NCBI GenBank assembly: GCA_947497895.1
Contig: CANMIL010000004.1
Location: 62,001 to 126,000, forward strand
DNA from: an uncultured Tenacibaculum sp.
Lineage (GTDB): Bacteria > Bacteroidota > Bacteroidia > Flavobacteriales > Flavobacteriaceae
Reading direction: 5' to 3'
DNA: 64,000 nt
The translations under genes were made by a program, and so were the position numbers. This document shows, one piece after another, positions 50,555 to 57,280 of this stretch (its first letter is position 1; every line of letters begins with the position of its first letter). The notes beneath the pieces are model-generated. The model was not told the origin of the DNA, searched no databases, and was given only the letters and a program-made list of their open reading frames with translations.

Positions 50555-50687
50555 CGTCGTCTGGGTCTGTTGCGTGAAGTGATGTTTGGTATTCATTTTG
50601 TTCTAATTCTTCTAAGCTGTTGTCGGTGCAACTATTTAAGGATACTAAACTCGTTAATAATACCGCCGCTAATACAATTTTTCTCAT
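50496..50687 (-). CDS. small acidic lipoprotein, module 1
   Basis: A 63-residue lipoprotein: MRKIVLAAVLLTSLVSLNSC with Cys20 as lipid site, then a disordered acidic tail (TDPDDDGTIDPEPIETGSEN). Related in design to the 58-aa lipoprotein of module 2 (SCTDxxxE ... NxYQTS/NQTQS, acidic end). The end of its coding sequence is also read as the start of the membrane protein. A GTATCTTTA promoter box sits about 40 bp upstream, the same as in module 2. Confidence 0.78.
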   Translation of the reverse strand: MRKIVLAAVLLTSLVSLNSCTDNSLEELEQNEYQTSLHATDPDDDGTIDPEPIETGSENNNGN

Positions 50688-50794
50688 TTTACTTTAATTT
50701 ATAGTAGTTTAACATTTATTAAAGTAAAGATACTGTAGTAGTCTTATTTATGTAATTATCTGGAGTTTATTTATTAGTTTGTTTTTAACAAGAT

Positions 50795-51202
50795 TTAATT
50801 TATTTTCTTGTAGACATCGTACCAATTATCACTTTCTTGGATTTTTAAAGTGCTAGCATCCATTAAAGTAAAAATTGAAGAATTAGAACTAATAGAATAA
50901 GTTCCATCGTCTTTTTTGGTAACTTGATCATTTAAACGGGCATACTCTTGACATCCTTGTTGTTGGTCAAATGCGTATGTAACTACGTTTAAATTCAAAT
51001 TGTCATTTACAGTAACTCGACCTTTTCTCTCGCAATCTAATTGCTCTTGTGGAATATCTGTATTTGAACCAATATTAATTGTTTCGTGAAATGCCCAGGT
51101 ACCAACTAAAGGATCATTTATTGATTGAGCTTCATCGTTACTATCACAAGAAGCAATAAAAAGTAATGTAGTTGTTAGTAAAATTGATAGTAGTTTTTTC
51201 AT
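50795..51202 (-). CDS. lipocalin-like lipoprotein
   Basis: A 135-residue lipoprotein: signal MKKLLSILLTTTLLFIASC (Cys19), then DPLVGTWAFHETINIG, the G-x-W start of the lipocalin-like family common in Bacteroidota, with strands ending STLKIQESDNWYDVYKKI. Two conserved Cys may bond (LDCERKG, QQGCQEY). Lies between the two membrane modules. Confidence 0.85.
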   Translation of the reverse strand: MKKLLSILLTTTLLFIASCDSNDEAQSINDPLVGTWAFHETINIGSNTDIPQEQLDCERKGRVTVNDNLNLNVVTYAFDQQQGCQEYARLNDQVTKKDDGTYSISSNSSIFTLMDASTLKIQESDNWYDVYKKIN

Positions 51203-51462
51203 AATAATTAAAAGTTTGGTGTTAGGTTAGTTTAATTCTAACCTTAGTTTTTTTTAGTTAAACAAGAACAGATAATGAGTAGATATTCATTAACTGTATT
51301 CTTTCTCCAATAATAGCCGATTTTCCAAAATTAATACTTTTTGAAATATATTTTTCAAAAACGCACTTTTCAAAAATTCCCAATATAAGAGATACAGACA
51401 AAACCCTCTTACGGCTTACCATACCCAAAGAGAATGTCATATAATACACCTTTAAATATCAA

Positions 51463-52143
51463 TTATTTATCATTTGCAATTTTTTTCAAAACTTCAAAAG
51501 TTTCCTCTTGTTTCTCTGGTTTAGCGTTCCGTAAAGCAAGTTTTGAAATAGTAAAGTTTTGCTCTCTTAGTTTCTGAATGCTGTCTTTCTTGTAGCGAGT
51601 AATCAACCAGATAGCTGCTGTAACTAGGATAGCTGAAATGAATGTCATAAGGTTATATGCTGCAACACTTAGATCTTGGAATTTCTGGAACATCCAAAAG
51701 AAATAAAAGAAAGGAATAGAAAGCATGTATGTGTGATATACTTTGCTTCCTATATTCTTTCTCTCTCTAAAATGTGATTTTATTAGATTATATAGTGCAT
51801 ATATGGAAAATGCTACCATCAAACCAAATCTTTCTATGAAATACCTTAACGATATAAAGACAAAAACTTCTTCATCTTTTTTCACTTCTTTATATTTATC
51901 CCATAAATCATTGGTGATTTTGTCTTGCTTTTCAAATTCATTATACAATTCGGTACCTTTGGATGCTTCTATTATTGCCAAAACTACTTTTCTACGCTTG
52001 TTTTTAGCTTCTTTATGAGCCTTCTTTGACTCTATGAATTCCTTACTAAATTCTTCAATATTTTGGTGTGTAAGAAAAGCAATACTACTTATTATAAGCG
52101 CTATATAAACACCATTTTTACGTAAGATCGTTATTATCTTCAT
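51463..52143 (-). CDS. multi-TM membrane protein, module 2
   Basis: From ATG 52143 (MKIITILRKNGVYIALIISS) it has 226 residues; the track start at 52221 would lie deep inside the lipoprotein gene. TM1 at ~10-28, helical domain (EFSKEFIESKKAHKEAKNKR), then four TMs (FGLMVAFSIYALYNLI; YMLSIPFFYFFWMF; FISAILVTAAIWLITRY) and a charged tail. Paralogue of the module 1 protein. Overlaps the lipoprotein gene by 26 nt. Confidence 0.78.
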   Translation of the reverse strand: MKIITILRKNGVYIALIISSIAFLTHQNIEEFSKEFIESKKAHKEAKNKRRKVVLAIIEASKGTELYNEFEKQDKITNDLWDKYKEVKKDEEVFVFISLRYFIERFGLMVAFSIYALYNLIKSHFRERKNIGSKVYHTYMLSIPFFYFFWMFQKFQDLSVAAYNLMTFISAILVTAAIWLITRYKKDSIQKLREQNFTISKLALRNAKPEKQEETFEVLKKIANDK

Positions 52144-52294
52144 CGTCGTCACCTCCTCCTCCTGGATGGGTGTCATTTCCTTTGTCGATTGATTGCGTTT
52201 GGTTTTCAAGTAATTTAACATCTTCTGTTGTTGTATCTGTACAAGAAGCTAGAACTAAACTAAATGCGAATAAAACTAATAGTAATTTTTTCAT
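52118..52294 (-). CDS. small acidic lipoprotein, module 2 (missed by ORF track)
   Basis: Read by eye: ATG 52292-52294, TAA 52118-52120; 58 residues, MKKLLLVLFAFSLVLASC (Cys18) then TDTTTEDVKLLENQTQSIDK and a Gly/Asp-rich end (GGGGDDDEDNNDLT). Counterpart of the 63-aa lipoprotein in module 1. A TATCTTTA box (52320-52328 on the plus strand as TAAAGATAC) is 26 bp upstream, so it is expressed separately from the response regulator. Confidence 0.8.
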   Translation of the reverse strand: MKKLLLVLFAFSLVLASCTDTTTEDVKLLENQTQSIDKGNDTHPGGGGDDDEDNNDLT

Positions 52295-52353
52295 TATATC
52301 TGAGGTTTAAATTAACCTATAAAGATACAAAAGTTTACTACCTCGCTTCTATT

Positions 52354-52983
52354 TTACTTCCTTTGCCCCCACCTAATTAATAAATTAACTAATTCAATAT
52401 TTTTAGAAACACCTAACTTCTCTCTGATCCTTTTAAAGTAAGTTTTCACGGTGTTAACACTCAACTCCTTCTCAGTTGCTATATCATTATAATTATAATG
52501 CTCTAACATTGGGAGAAGCTCCTTTTCTCGTTCCGATAAATCTTTTTCGAAAATCCTAGATTTCAAATAGTCACTTTCTACTTTCTCTTTCACGGGTAGT
52601 GAAACAAAATAAGATCCACCATCTATAATTGCATTTATAGCATCTTCCAAGAGATAACTTACATCCGTTTTAGAAACAAAACCTTTCAATAAGCTATCTT
52701 GAAACCTCTCAATAAAAGTTTCTGAATGATGATCCGAAACAACTAAAGTTTTAATATTCATGTTATTCTCTTGAAAATACTCCAAAACACCAACACCATC
52801 TAATTCTGGCATTTCAATATCCAAAATCAATAAGTCATAGAAATTGCTTTTACTCCATTCGATAAGCTCAAGTCCATTCTGGAATAATCCGACGATCTCA
52901 ACATTACATGTACCTAATAGGACCTTATAGCCATCTATTAAGATATCATGATCTTCCGCTATTACCACTTTCGTTTTTCTCAT
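52354..52983 (-). CDS. orphan NarL/FixJ-type response regulator
   Basis: A 209-residue regulator: receiver domain with acidic pocket VIAEDHD, phosphorylation site Asp55 (LLILDIEMPELDG), conserved Lys (FVSKTD), and a LuxR-type output domain (LSEREKELLPMLEHYNYNDI ... SVNTVKTYFKRIREKLGVS). No histidine kinase lies in the window, so it is either driven by a host kinase or by the membrane modules that follow it on the same strand. Divergent from the PIN operon; a dyad lies upstream of both. Confidence 0.92.
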   Translation of the reverse strand: MRKTKVVIAEDHDILIDGYKVLLGTCNVEIVGLFQNGLELIEWSKSNFYDLLILDIEMPELDGVGVLEYFQENNMNIKTLVVSDHHSETFIERFQDSLLKGFVSKTDVSYLLEDAINAIIDGGSYFVSLPVKEKVESDYLKSRIFEKDLSEREKELLPMLEHYNYNDIATEKELSVNTVKTYFKRIREKLGVSKNIELVNLLIRWGQRK

Positions 52984-52987
52984 GTTA

Positions 52988-52995
52988 CAAATTTA
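52988..52995 (-). promoter_or_regulatory. -7 box of the response regulator promoter
   Basis: TAAATTTG on the minus strand matches TAnnTTTG but lies only 4 bp before the ATG, so either the mRNA is nearly leaderless or the translation start is a later codon. Confidence 0.4.
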
Positions 52996-53039
52996 ATTCA
53001 CAGGATTTAATTTTCATGTAAACCAATTAGGTGTTTTTC

Positions 53040-53055
53040 TTACGGATACCCGTAA
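53040..53055 (-). promoter_or_regulatory. operator dyad, copy 1 (response-regulator side)
   Basis: On the minus strand TTACGGGTATCCGTAA followed by GAAAA. Copy 2 on the plus strand (53156-53171) shares 14 of 16 bases plus the GAAAA. The two copies point outward toward the two divergent genes. Confidence 0.7.
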
Positions 53056-53155
53056 TAACTCAGGAAATAACAAGAAAAAGATATAAACACAACATTTATA
53101 TTTTTTTATTACAACTTTAATTGAAAATTATATAATTGAAAACAATCGCTTTTAT

Positions 53156-53171
53156 CTACGGGAATCCGTAA
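53156..53171 (+). promoter_or_regulatory. operator dyad, copy 2 (PIN-operon side)
   Basis: CTACGGGAATCCGTAA followed by GAAAA, immediately upstream of and overlapping the expected -33 region of the PIN-operon promoter (-7 box TATATTTG at 53193-53200). Confidence 0.7.
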
Positions 53172-53192
53172 GAAAATATTAAAGAGATTATC

Positions 53193-53200
53193 TATATTTG
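53193..53200 (+). promoter_or_regulatory. -7 box of the PIN operon promoter
   Basis: TATATTTG fits TAnnTTTG exactly, about 155 bp before the first gene. The rest of 53201-53355 carries no ORF, so the operon has a long AT-rich leader. Confidence 0.6.
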
Positions 53201-53355
53201 TTCAACCAACTAACCAAACTATTAAAATTTGAACAATACGAACCCCCTGTCAACTTCTATTAATATTCGGAGAGGTAACAGCTTTTTTTTACTTTACTCC
53301 ATAAGTTTTTCTTTTTAATTTTAAATTTCAATTCTAAAACTCCGAATTAAAGAGA

Positions 53356-54057
53356 ATGAATAATTTTTACTTAAAATTTAATAGTGAACATGAGGATGTT
53401 GACTTCAATAATGCCGTATCCATAGATGGGTTAGCGGAGTTATTAAAGTCTTTATATACTGCTATTTATGCAAGTAAAAAGGATAATGTTGTTCTATCTC
53501 AGGTAACTGATAATTGTTACCAACTAGGATTTAAAACCTCCAACGATGTCCTTGAATTAAGATGTATAGAGGCGAATAATGACATTCTAGAAAAAAGTGA
53601 TAGGGAATTATCTCCAGGAGTTTTAAGGTATAAAAAAGCAGTTGATAAGGTTATAAAAGAAAACTGGTATTTAGAAATATTAAATTCAGAGGGAGTACCA
53701 GTTGTAAAGATTCCACATGGTTTTAGTCAAAAATCTGTTGATCATTATTATTCAAATAAAAGTTTTGTTGGTTACATAACGTTAATTGGTGACAGGGAAT
53801 TGGACCCCAAAAGCCTTCATATTTATTTATCAGAGCATAAAAACATTAAAATTTTTATCTCTGAAAATCAACATAAAGAATTAACGTCATATTACAGAAA
53901 AAACAAAATCAGGGCAAAGGTAAAATTGAAGAAGTCACTTTCAAGTAATAGAGTGATGAGTGCTAAATTATTAAGTTTTAAAGTTAAATCAACTTTAAAC
54001 TTTCCGGAGAATTTAGACCAAATGGACCTATCTGATTTGAATTTTGAAATTGATTAA
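53356..54057 (+). CDS. unknown partner of the PIN protein
   Basis: A 233-residue soluble protein, not recognised. It begins MNNFYLKFNSEHEDVDFNNA, has SIDGLAELLKSLYTAIYASK, an alpha/beta middle, and a basic segment near the end (YYRKNKIRAKVKLKKSLSSN). It is 16 bp upstream of the PIN gene on the same transcript, in the place an antitoxin or specificity subunit would take, but it is much larger than usual PIN antitoxins and lacks a visible AbrB/RHH/HTH motif. Confidence 0.82.
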   Translation: MNNFYLKFNSEHEDVDFNNAVSIDGLAELLKSLYTAIYASKKDNVVLSQVTDNCYQLGFKTSNDVLELRCIEANNDILEKSDRELSPGVLRYKKAVDKVIKENWYLEILNSEGVPVVKIPHGFSQKSVDHYYSNKSFVGYITLIGDRELDPKSLHIYLSEHKNIKIFISENQHKELTSYYRKNKIRAKVKLKKSLSSNRVMSAKLLSFKVKSTLNFPENLDQMDLSDLNFEID

Positions 54058-54073
54058 GTAAAACAGAAGCTTC

Positions 54074-54715
54074 ATGAGTGTTACTACAACTTGGCAAAAA
54101 GTTCTAATAGATACGAATGTTATTATTAAAATAATTAACTACAAAAAAAACGGAAAAGAAGTGAACGAATTCGCTCATAGATTAGTGGATTATTTATCCA
54201 AATCTAAGGCCCAAGTTACCGACAGAAAAACTGCAGAAAGACAATTATTCATTTCCTCAATTTCTATAGCAGAATTAATAGATTCTAGCCAAGCAACTGG
54301 AACAAACAAAACGGATTTGATCGTAAGAGCTCTAGATGCAAATAATGTTGAAATTGTCGATTTTGATGAAGATGTAGCAAATATTTATAATTTGGCTTTT
54401 ATAGATAAGCTAGGAGTTAAATATCAGAAAGAATTTCTAAGTAAATGGGGAGATGAAAACTCAAAAGTCAATAGGGAAATACTAACCAAAGATTTAATGA
54501 TATTAGGATGTGCTTTATACAAAGAAGTTGACGCCGTATTATGTATTGATAAAGGAATGTATAGAATAGGCGTAGAATGTGGAGTAAATATGATCTATAT
54601 TGAACCAGATTATTTTCATCAGAATGATTCCTATATTTTCGAATTCTTCTATAGCAAATGCGATAAAGATCTTAAGGTAAAAAGAAACTCCAATATATCA
54701 TTGGACGTATTTTAA
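54074..54715 (+). CDS. PIN-domain ribonuclease-like protein
   Basis: A 213-residue protein with the PIN acidic quartet: Asp13 (VLIDTNVIIKI), Glu67 (ISIAELID), Asp140 (TKDLMILGCAL) and Asp159 (LCIDKGMYR). It is longer than VapC toxins (about 130 residues), with an inserted helical region (~25-60) and a C-terminal extension (~175-213). Expected to be an RNA endonuclease, used as toxin or defence effector together with the preceding gene. Confidence 0.9.
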   Translation: MSVTTTWQKVLIDTNVIIKIINYKKNGKEVNEFAHRLVDYLSKSKAQVTDRKTAERQLFISSISIAELIDSSQATGTNKTDLIVRALDANNVEIVDFDEDVANIYNLAFIDKLGVKYQKEFLSKWGDENSKVNREILTKDLMILGCALYKEVDAVLCIDKGMYRIGVECGVNMIYIEPDYFHQNDSYIFEFFYSKCDKDLKVKRNSNISLDVF

Positions 54716-54751
54716 AAGGCCACAATATAAAAACACAAAAAAGGTCTTTTT

Positions 54752-55243
54752 TCACCCAATTATTTGACTATAAATTTCTTTAGTAATATTTTTTAAATAG
54801 CAGATTTCATTTAGTTCATTATCGTAAATACCCATATTTACTTTATTCATTTCGTTAAAAAAGACTATTGAATTACCTTCTTTTTCTAAAACATAACATT
54901 GCGTTATCTTGCCATTCCAGCTTTGATGCATTTCTCCATTGAAATCTTCATTGAGACTATAAAATTCTAAGAACTTATCATCAATAAGTTCATGAGTCAA
55001 TTTCAATATCAGATCCATTTTTTGATTATTGCTAAGCTGATCTTTTTTTTTGATTTGATAAAAAAGCTCGAGCACCTCAATATTAAGTATACGAGCCATC
55101 TTCTCAAGGATTTCCTTTTTAGGAAAAGAATTTCCCTTTTTAATACTAGTTAGTGATGTGTTAGAGATACCTACCTTCTTTGCAAAATCTTTAGATAGAA
55201 TACCTCTCTCGTCTAATATATCCGCGACCCTTAATAATTTCAT
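54752..55243 (-). CDS. XRE-family transcriptional regulator
   Basis: A 163-residue protein with N-terminal HTH (RVADILDERGILSKDFAKKV ... TSLTSIKKGNSFPKKEIL) and a ~95-residue C-terminal domain with beta strands (GKITQCYVLEKEGNSIVFFN). It is convergent with the PIN gene and upstream of the integrase gene on the other side. May control integrase or the PIN operon. Confidence 0.85.
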   Translation of the reverse strand: MKLLRVADILDERGILSKDFAKKVGISNTSLTSIKKGNSFPKKEILEKMARILNIEVLELFYQIKKKDQLSNNQKMDLILKLTHELIDDKFLEFYSLNEDFNGEMHQSWNGKITQCYVLEKEGNSIVFFNEMNKVNMGIYDNELNEICYLKNITKEIYSQIIG

Positions 55244-55428
55244 TTCTTAAAATTTAAACAAAGATATAAAAAGCAAAACATAAATTCTGAAAACCTCAGT
55301 CAAAGAAAAAATTTAATAAGAAGGACCTACCAAAAGAAAAACTTCAGAACATTTAGAATTGAAAATTTCTTGGTAACAATTTAAATATCGATATTAATTA
55401 TGAATTTCGAAGTAAAACATTTAGCGAC

Positions 55429-56727
55429 TTATTTACCTTTCTTGCTATAATATTCTTTCCAAAATCTTTTTAAATTCTCGGCATGCTCAGATGGTGTGAT
55501 TTGAATATATTTCAAAAAACTAGATTGTGTTTTATGTCCTGTTATCGCCATTATAGAAAGTATAGGAAAGTTCATTTTATAAAGATTAGTAGCGAAAGAC
55601 CTTCTACACACATGAGAGGCTATAAGCTCGTATTTTGGATATAATCCGGTTACTTTTCTTTTTACAAGATTAGTTTCCCCTTGAATTTTAATAAGCTTAG
55701 TAACGCCACCTTGAACCATTTGATCAAACCCAACAATTTCAGCGACTTCTTTAATATATTTATTGAACTTTACATCAGAAATTTTACGTGGCATCCCCCT
55801 GGTCTTAATAACTTCAACAATATGATGATGTAGAGGAATTACGACAGATACTCCAGTACTATTTTCAGTTTTTTTTGGTGTTACTTCAATAAATTCACTT
55901 TCTAAATCAATCTCTGGTAAAGATAAAAAATCATTAACCCTAAGCCCAGTCCACAATCCAATGATTAGTAAGTCACGCGCATTTTGCAACCTATCATTTT
56001 CTGAAAAATCGTATTCCAATATTTTCTGTATCTCTTCTTCATTAAACACAACCGCTTTCACCTTTTCAGATTGGACCACAAACGATTTTAACCCAGCTTC
56101 ATCTATTTTATACCCTCTTTCATAAGCCTTAGAAATTAATGTCTTTAAAGTCTTTATAATCTCCCCTATTGAATTATAAGAATACTTTCTATCCTGAAGA
56201 AAGCTTAAGAAAGAATCATAAACAGATGCGTTGAAACCATCTATTCTAATCTTGCGCCCATTCTTCGCTTCAAACTTCGTATAAATATTAAATCCTTTAT
56301 TATAATTCCTTATGGCAGAAGATTCGTAAACTTTTTTTGTTTTCCTATTTATTGTCTCAGGGGCCTTCACTAGAAAGTCCTCTACAAAATCTGAAAAGTA
56401 AACGAACCTCTCTTCTTTCCTTTTTTTTCCTAACTCTTCATCAAAAACATTCTTAAGATTTTCTTTAGTTAATAGAATATTATTTAAATCAAACTTCTCA
56501 ATAGTTCTCTCCAATAAATCTGAATACTTCTGTAGATTCCTTTTTATTAAACTTAGATCGGATCTCCCTCTTTTAGAAATTGGCGATCTAGTTTCGACAC
56601 TCCATTCGCTTGGTAAAATATTTAAACCCGTTGAATAAGTGAAACGCCCTTCTTGTTTCGAAATATAATATTTAAGAAGAATTGGTGAAGGTTTATCCGA
56701 ATTAGGTGTCCTAAGAAAAAAGCTCAT
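55429..56727 (-). CDS. tyrosine recombinase (phage integrase)
   Basis: A 432-residue integrase. Arm/core-binding regions at ~1-200 (SAM-like segment FSDFVEDFLVKAPETINRKT); catalytic residues Arg263 (TGLRVNDF), His372 and Arg375 (ASHVCRRSF), His398 (ITGHKTQ) and Tyr407 (FLKYIQ). Belongs to the Bacteroidota phage integrase SAM-like type. Located directly beside the intact tRNA-Arg with arm sites in between, so it is the enzyme of this prophage. Confidence 0.96.
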   Translation of the reverse strand: MSFFLRTPNSDKPSPILLKYYISKQEGRFTYSTGLNILPSEWSVETRSPISKRGRSDLSLIKRNLQKYSDLLERTIEKFDLNNILLTKENLKNVFDEELGKKRKEERFVYFSDFVEDFLVKAPETINRKTKKVYESSAIRNYNKGFNIYTKFEAKNGRKIRIDGFNASVYDSFLSFLQDRKYSYNSIGEIIKTLKTLISKAYERGYKIDEAGLKSFVVQSEKVKAVVFNEEEIQKILEYDFSENDRLQNARDLLIIGLWTGLRVNDFLSLPEIDLESEFIEVTPKKTENSTGVSVVIPLHHHIVEVIKTRGMPRKISDVKFNKYIKEVAEIVGFDQMVQGGVTKLIKIQGETNLVKRKVTGLYPKYELIASHVCRRSFATNLYKMNFPILSIMAITGHKTQSSFLKYIQITPSEHAENLKRFWKEYYSKKGK

Positions 56728-56740
56728 TTTTGTTATGCTG

Positions 56741-56792
56741 TGTCAACAAATATAACTTTAAATATGCTTGTTGACACTATTGTTGACACTTT
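56741..56792. promoter_or_regulatory. putative integrase arm-type sites, right arm
   Basis: One inverted TGTCAACA (56741) and two direct GTTGACACT copies (56770-56792), the latter with the same order and spacing as 7336-7358. They also overlap the integrase promoter region, so integrase may repress its own gene. Confidence 0.65.
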
Positions 56793-56884
56793 TTAAAAAT
56801 TAAGCTGTTTAAATTTAAAAAACTTATCGAACCTAAAACACCGTAAAACCTAGGAAACATGTAGCATATATGCCAAAAACAAAA

Positions 56885-56910
56885 AAACCTTACTGAGTTC
56901 AGTAAGGTTT
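56885..56910 (-). terminator. terminator after tRNA-Arg, phage-supplied
   Basis: AAACCTTACTGA / TCAGTAAGGTTT near-perfect palindrome. It lies inside the prophage boundary and mimics the host hairpin at 7242-7267, so the phage restores transcription termination of the tRNA. Confidence 0.8.
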
Positions 56911-56930
56911 ATTGTGATCGCGACAGGATT
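56909..56930. other. attachment site attR (core repeat)
   Basis: Identical to 7266-7287 over 22 bp; overlaps the last 16 bases of tRNA-Arg. Confidence 0.95.
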
Positions 56931-56988
56931 CGAACCTGTGACCGTCTGCTTAGAAGGCAGATGCTCTATCCAGCTGAGCTACGCGACC
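56915..56988 (-). tRNA. tRNA-Arg(UCU)
   Basis: On the minus strand GGTCGCGTAGCTCAGC...GGTTCGAATCC...CGCGATCA folds into a cloverleaf with acceptor GGTCGCG/CGCGATC, anticodon TCT in CTTCTAA and discriminator A; CCA is not encoded. 74 nt. The 3' end is phage DNA after integration but sequence-identical. Confidence 0.97.
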
Positions 56989-56996
56989 ATTGTTTG

Positions 56997-57071
56997 TCGG
57001 GGTGGCAGGATTCGAACCTGCGACCTCCTGCTCCCAAAGCAGGCGCGATGACCGGGCTACGCTACACCCCG
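56997..57071 (-). tRNA. tRNA-Pro(UGG)
   Basis: Minus strand CGGGGTGTAGCGTAGCCC...; anticodon TGG in CTTTGGGAG, T-loop GGTTCGAATCC, acceptor CGGGGTG/CACCCCG, discriminator A. 75 nt, 8 bp from tRNA-Arg, so the three tRNAs form one transcription unit. Confidence 0.97.
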
Positions 57072-57097
57072 ATGGTGTCATCTTTTACAACTTTTTG

Positions 57098-57180
57098 CGG
57101 AGAGACCGGGATTCGAACCCGGGCATCGAAAAACGATGACAGCTTAGCAGGCTGCTGCATTACCACTCTGCCACCTCTCC
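57098..57180 (-). tRNA. tRNA-Ser(GCU)
   Basis: Minus strand GGAGAGGTGGCAGAGTGG...; anticodon GCT in CTGCTAAG, a long variable arm (CATCGTTTTTCGATG), T-loop GGTTCGAATCC, discriminator G. 83 nt. Confidence 0.96.
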
Positions 57181-57280
57181 TTTAATTCTTGTTTCGTTTC
57201 CGAAGTGTGAATTAAAAATTGCGAGTGCAAATATATAACCGATTAAGTATTCACACAAGTTTTTTTGATAAAAAAATTCA

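Larger units (their letters stand above)
7266..56930. mobile_element. siphovirus-type prophage integrated in tRNA-Arg(UCU)
   Basis: About 49.7 kb bounded by a 22-bp exact direct repeat (7266-7287 and 56909-56930) that is the 3' end of tRNA-Arg plus flanking bases. It contains a tyrosine integrase beside the intact tRNA, a repressor region, replication genes, and a full set of structural genes (small/large terminase, portal, scaffold, capsid, major tail protein, tape measure, tail tip, fibres), nearly all on the minus strand. A tape measure of 1316 residues and no sheath or baseplate wedge genes suggest a long non-contractile tail (siphovirus), roughly 200 nm if the usual ~1.5 angstrom per residue holds. 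No core gene looks broken, so it may be inducible. Confidence 0.95.

Noticed and set aside
51258-51449. 63-aa ORF between lipocalin-like and module 2 genes
   Set aside because: Overlaps the probable promoter region, has no coherent domain or spacing to neighbours; treated as chance ORF.
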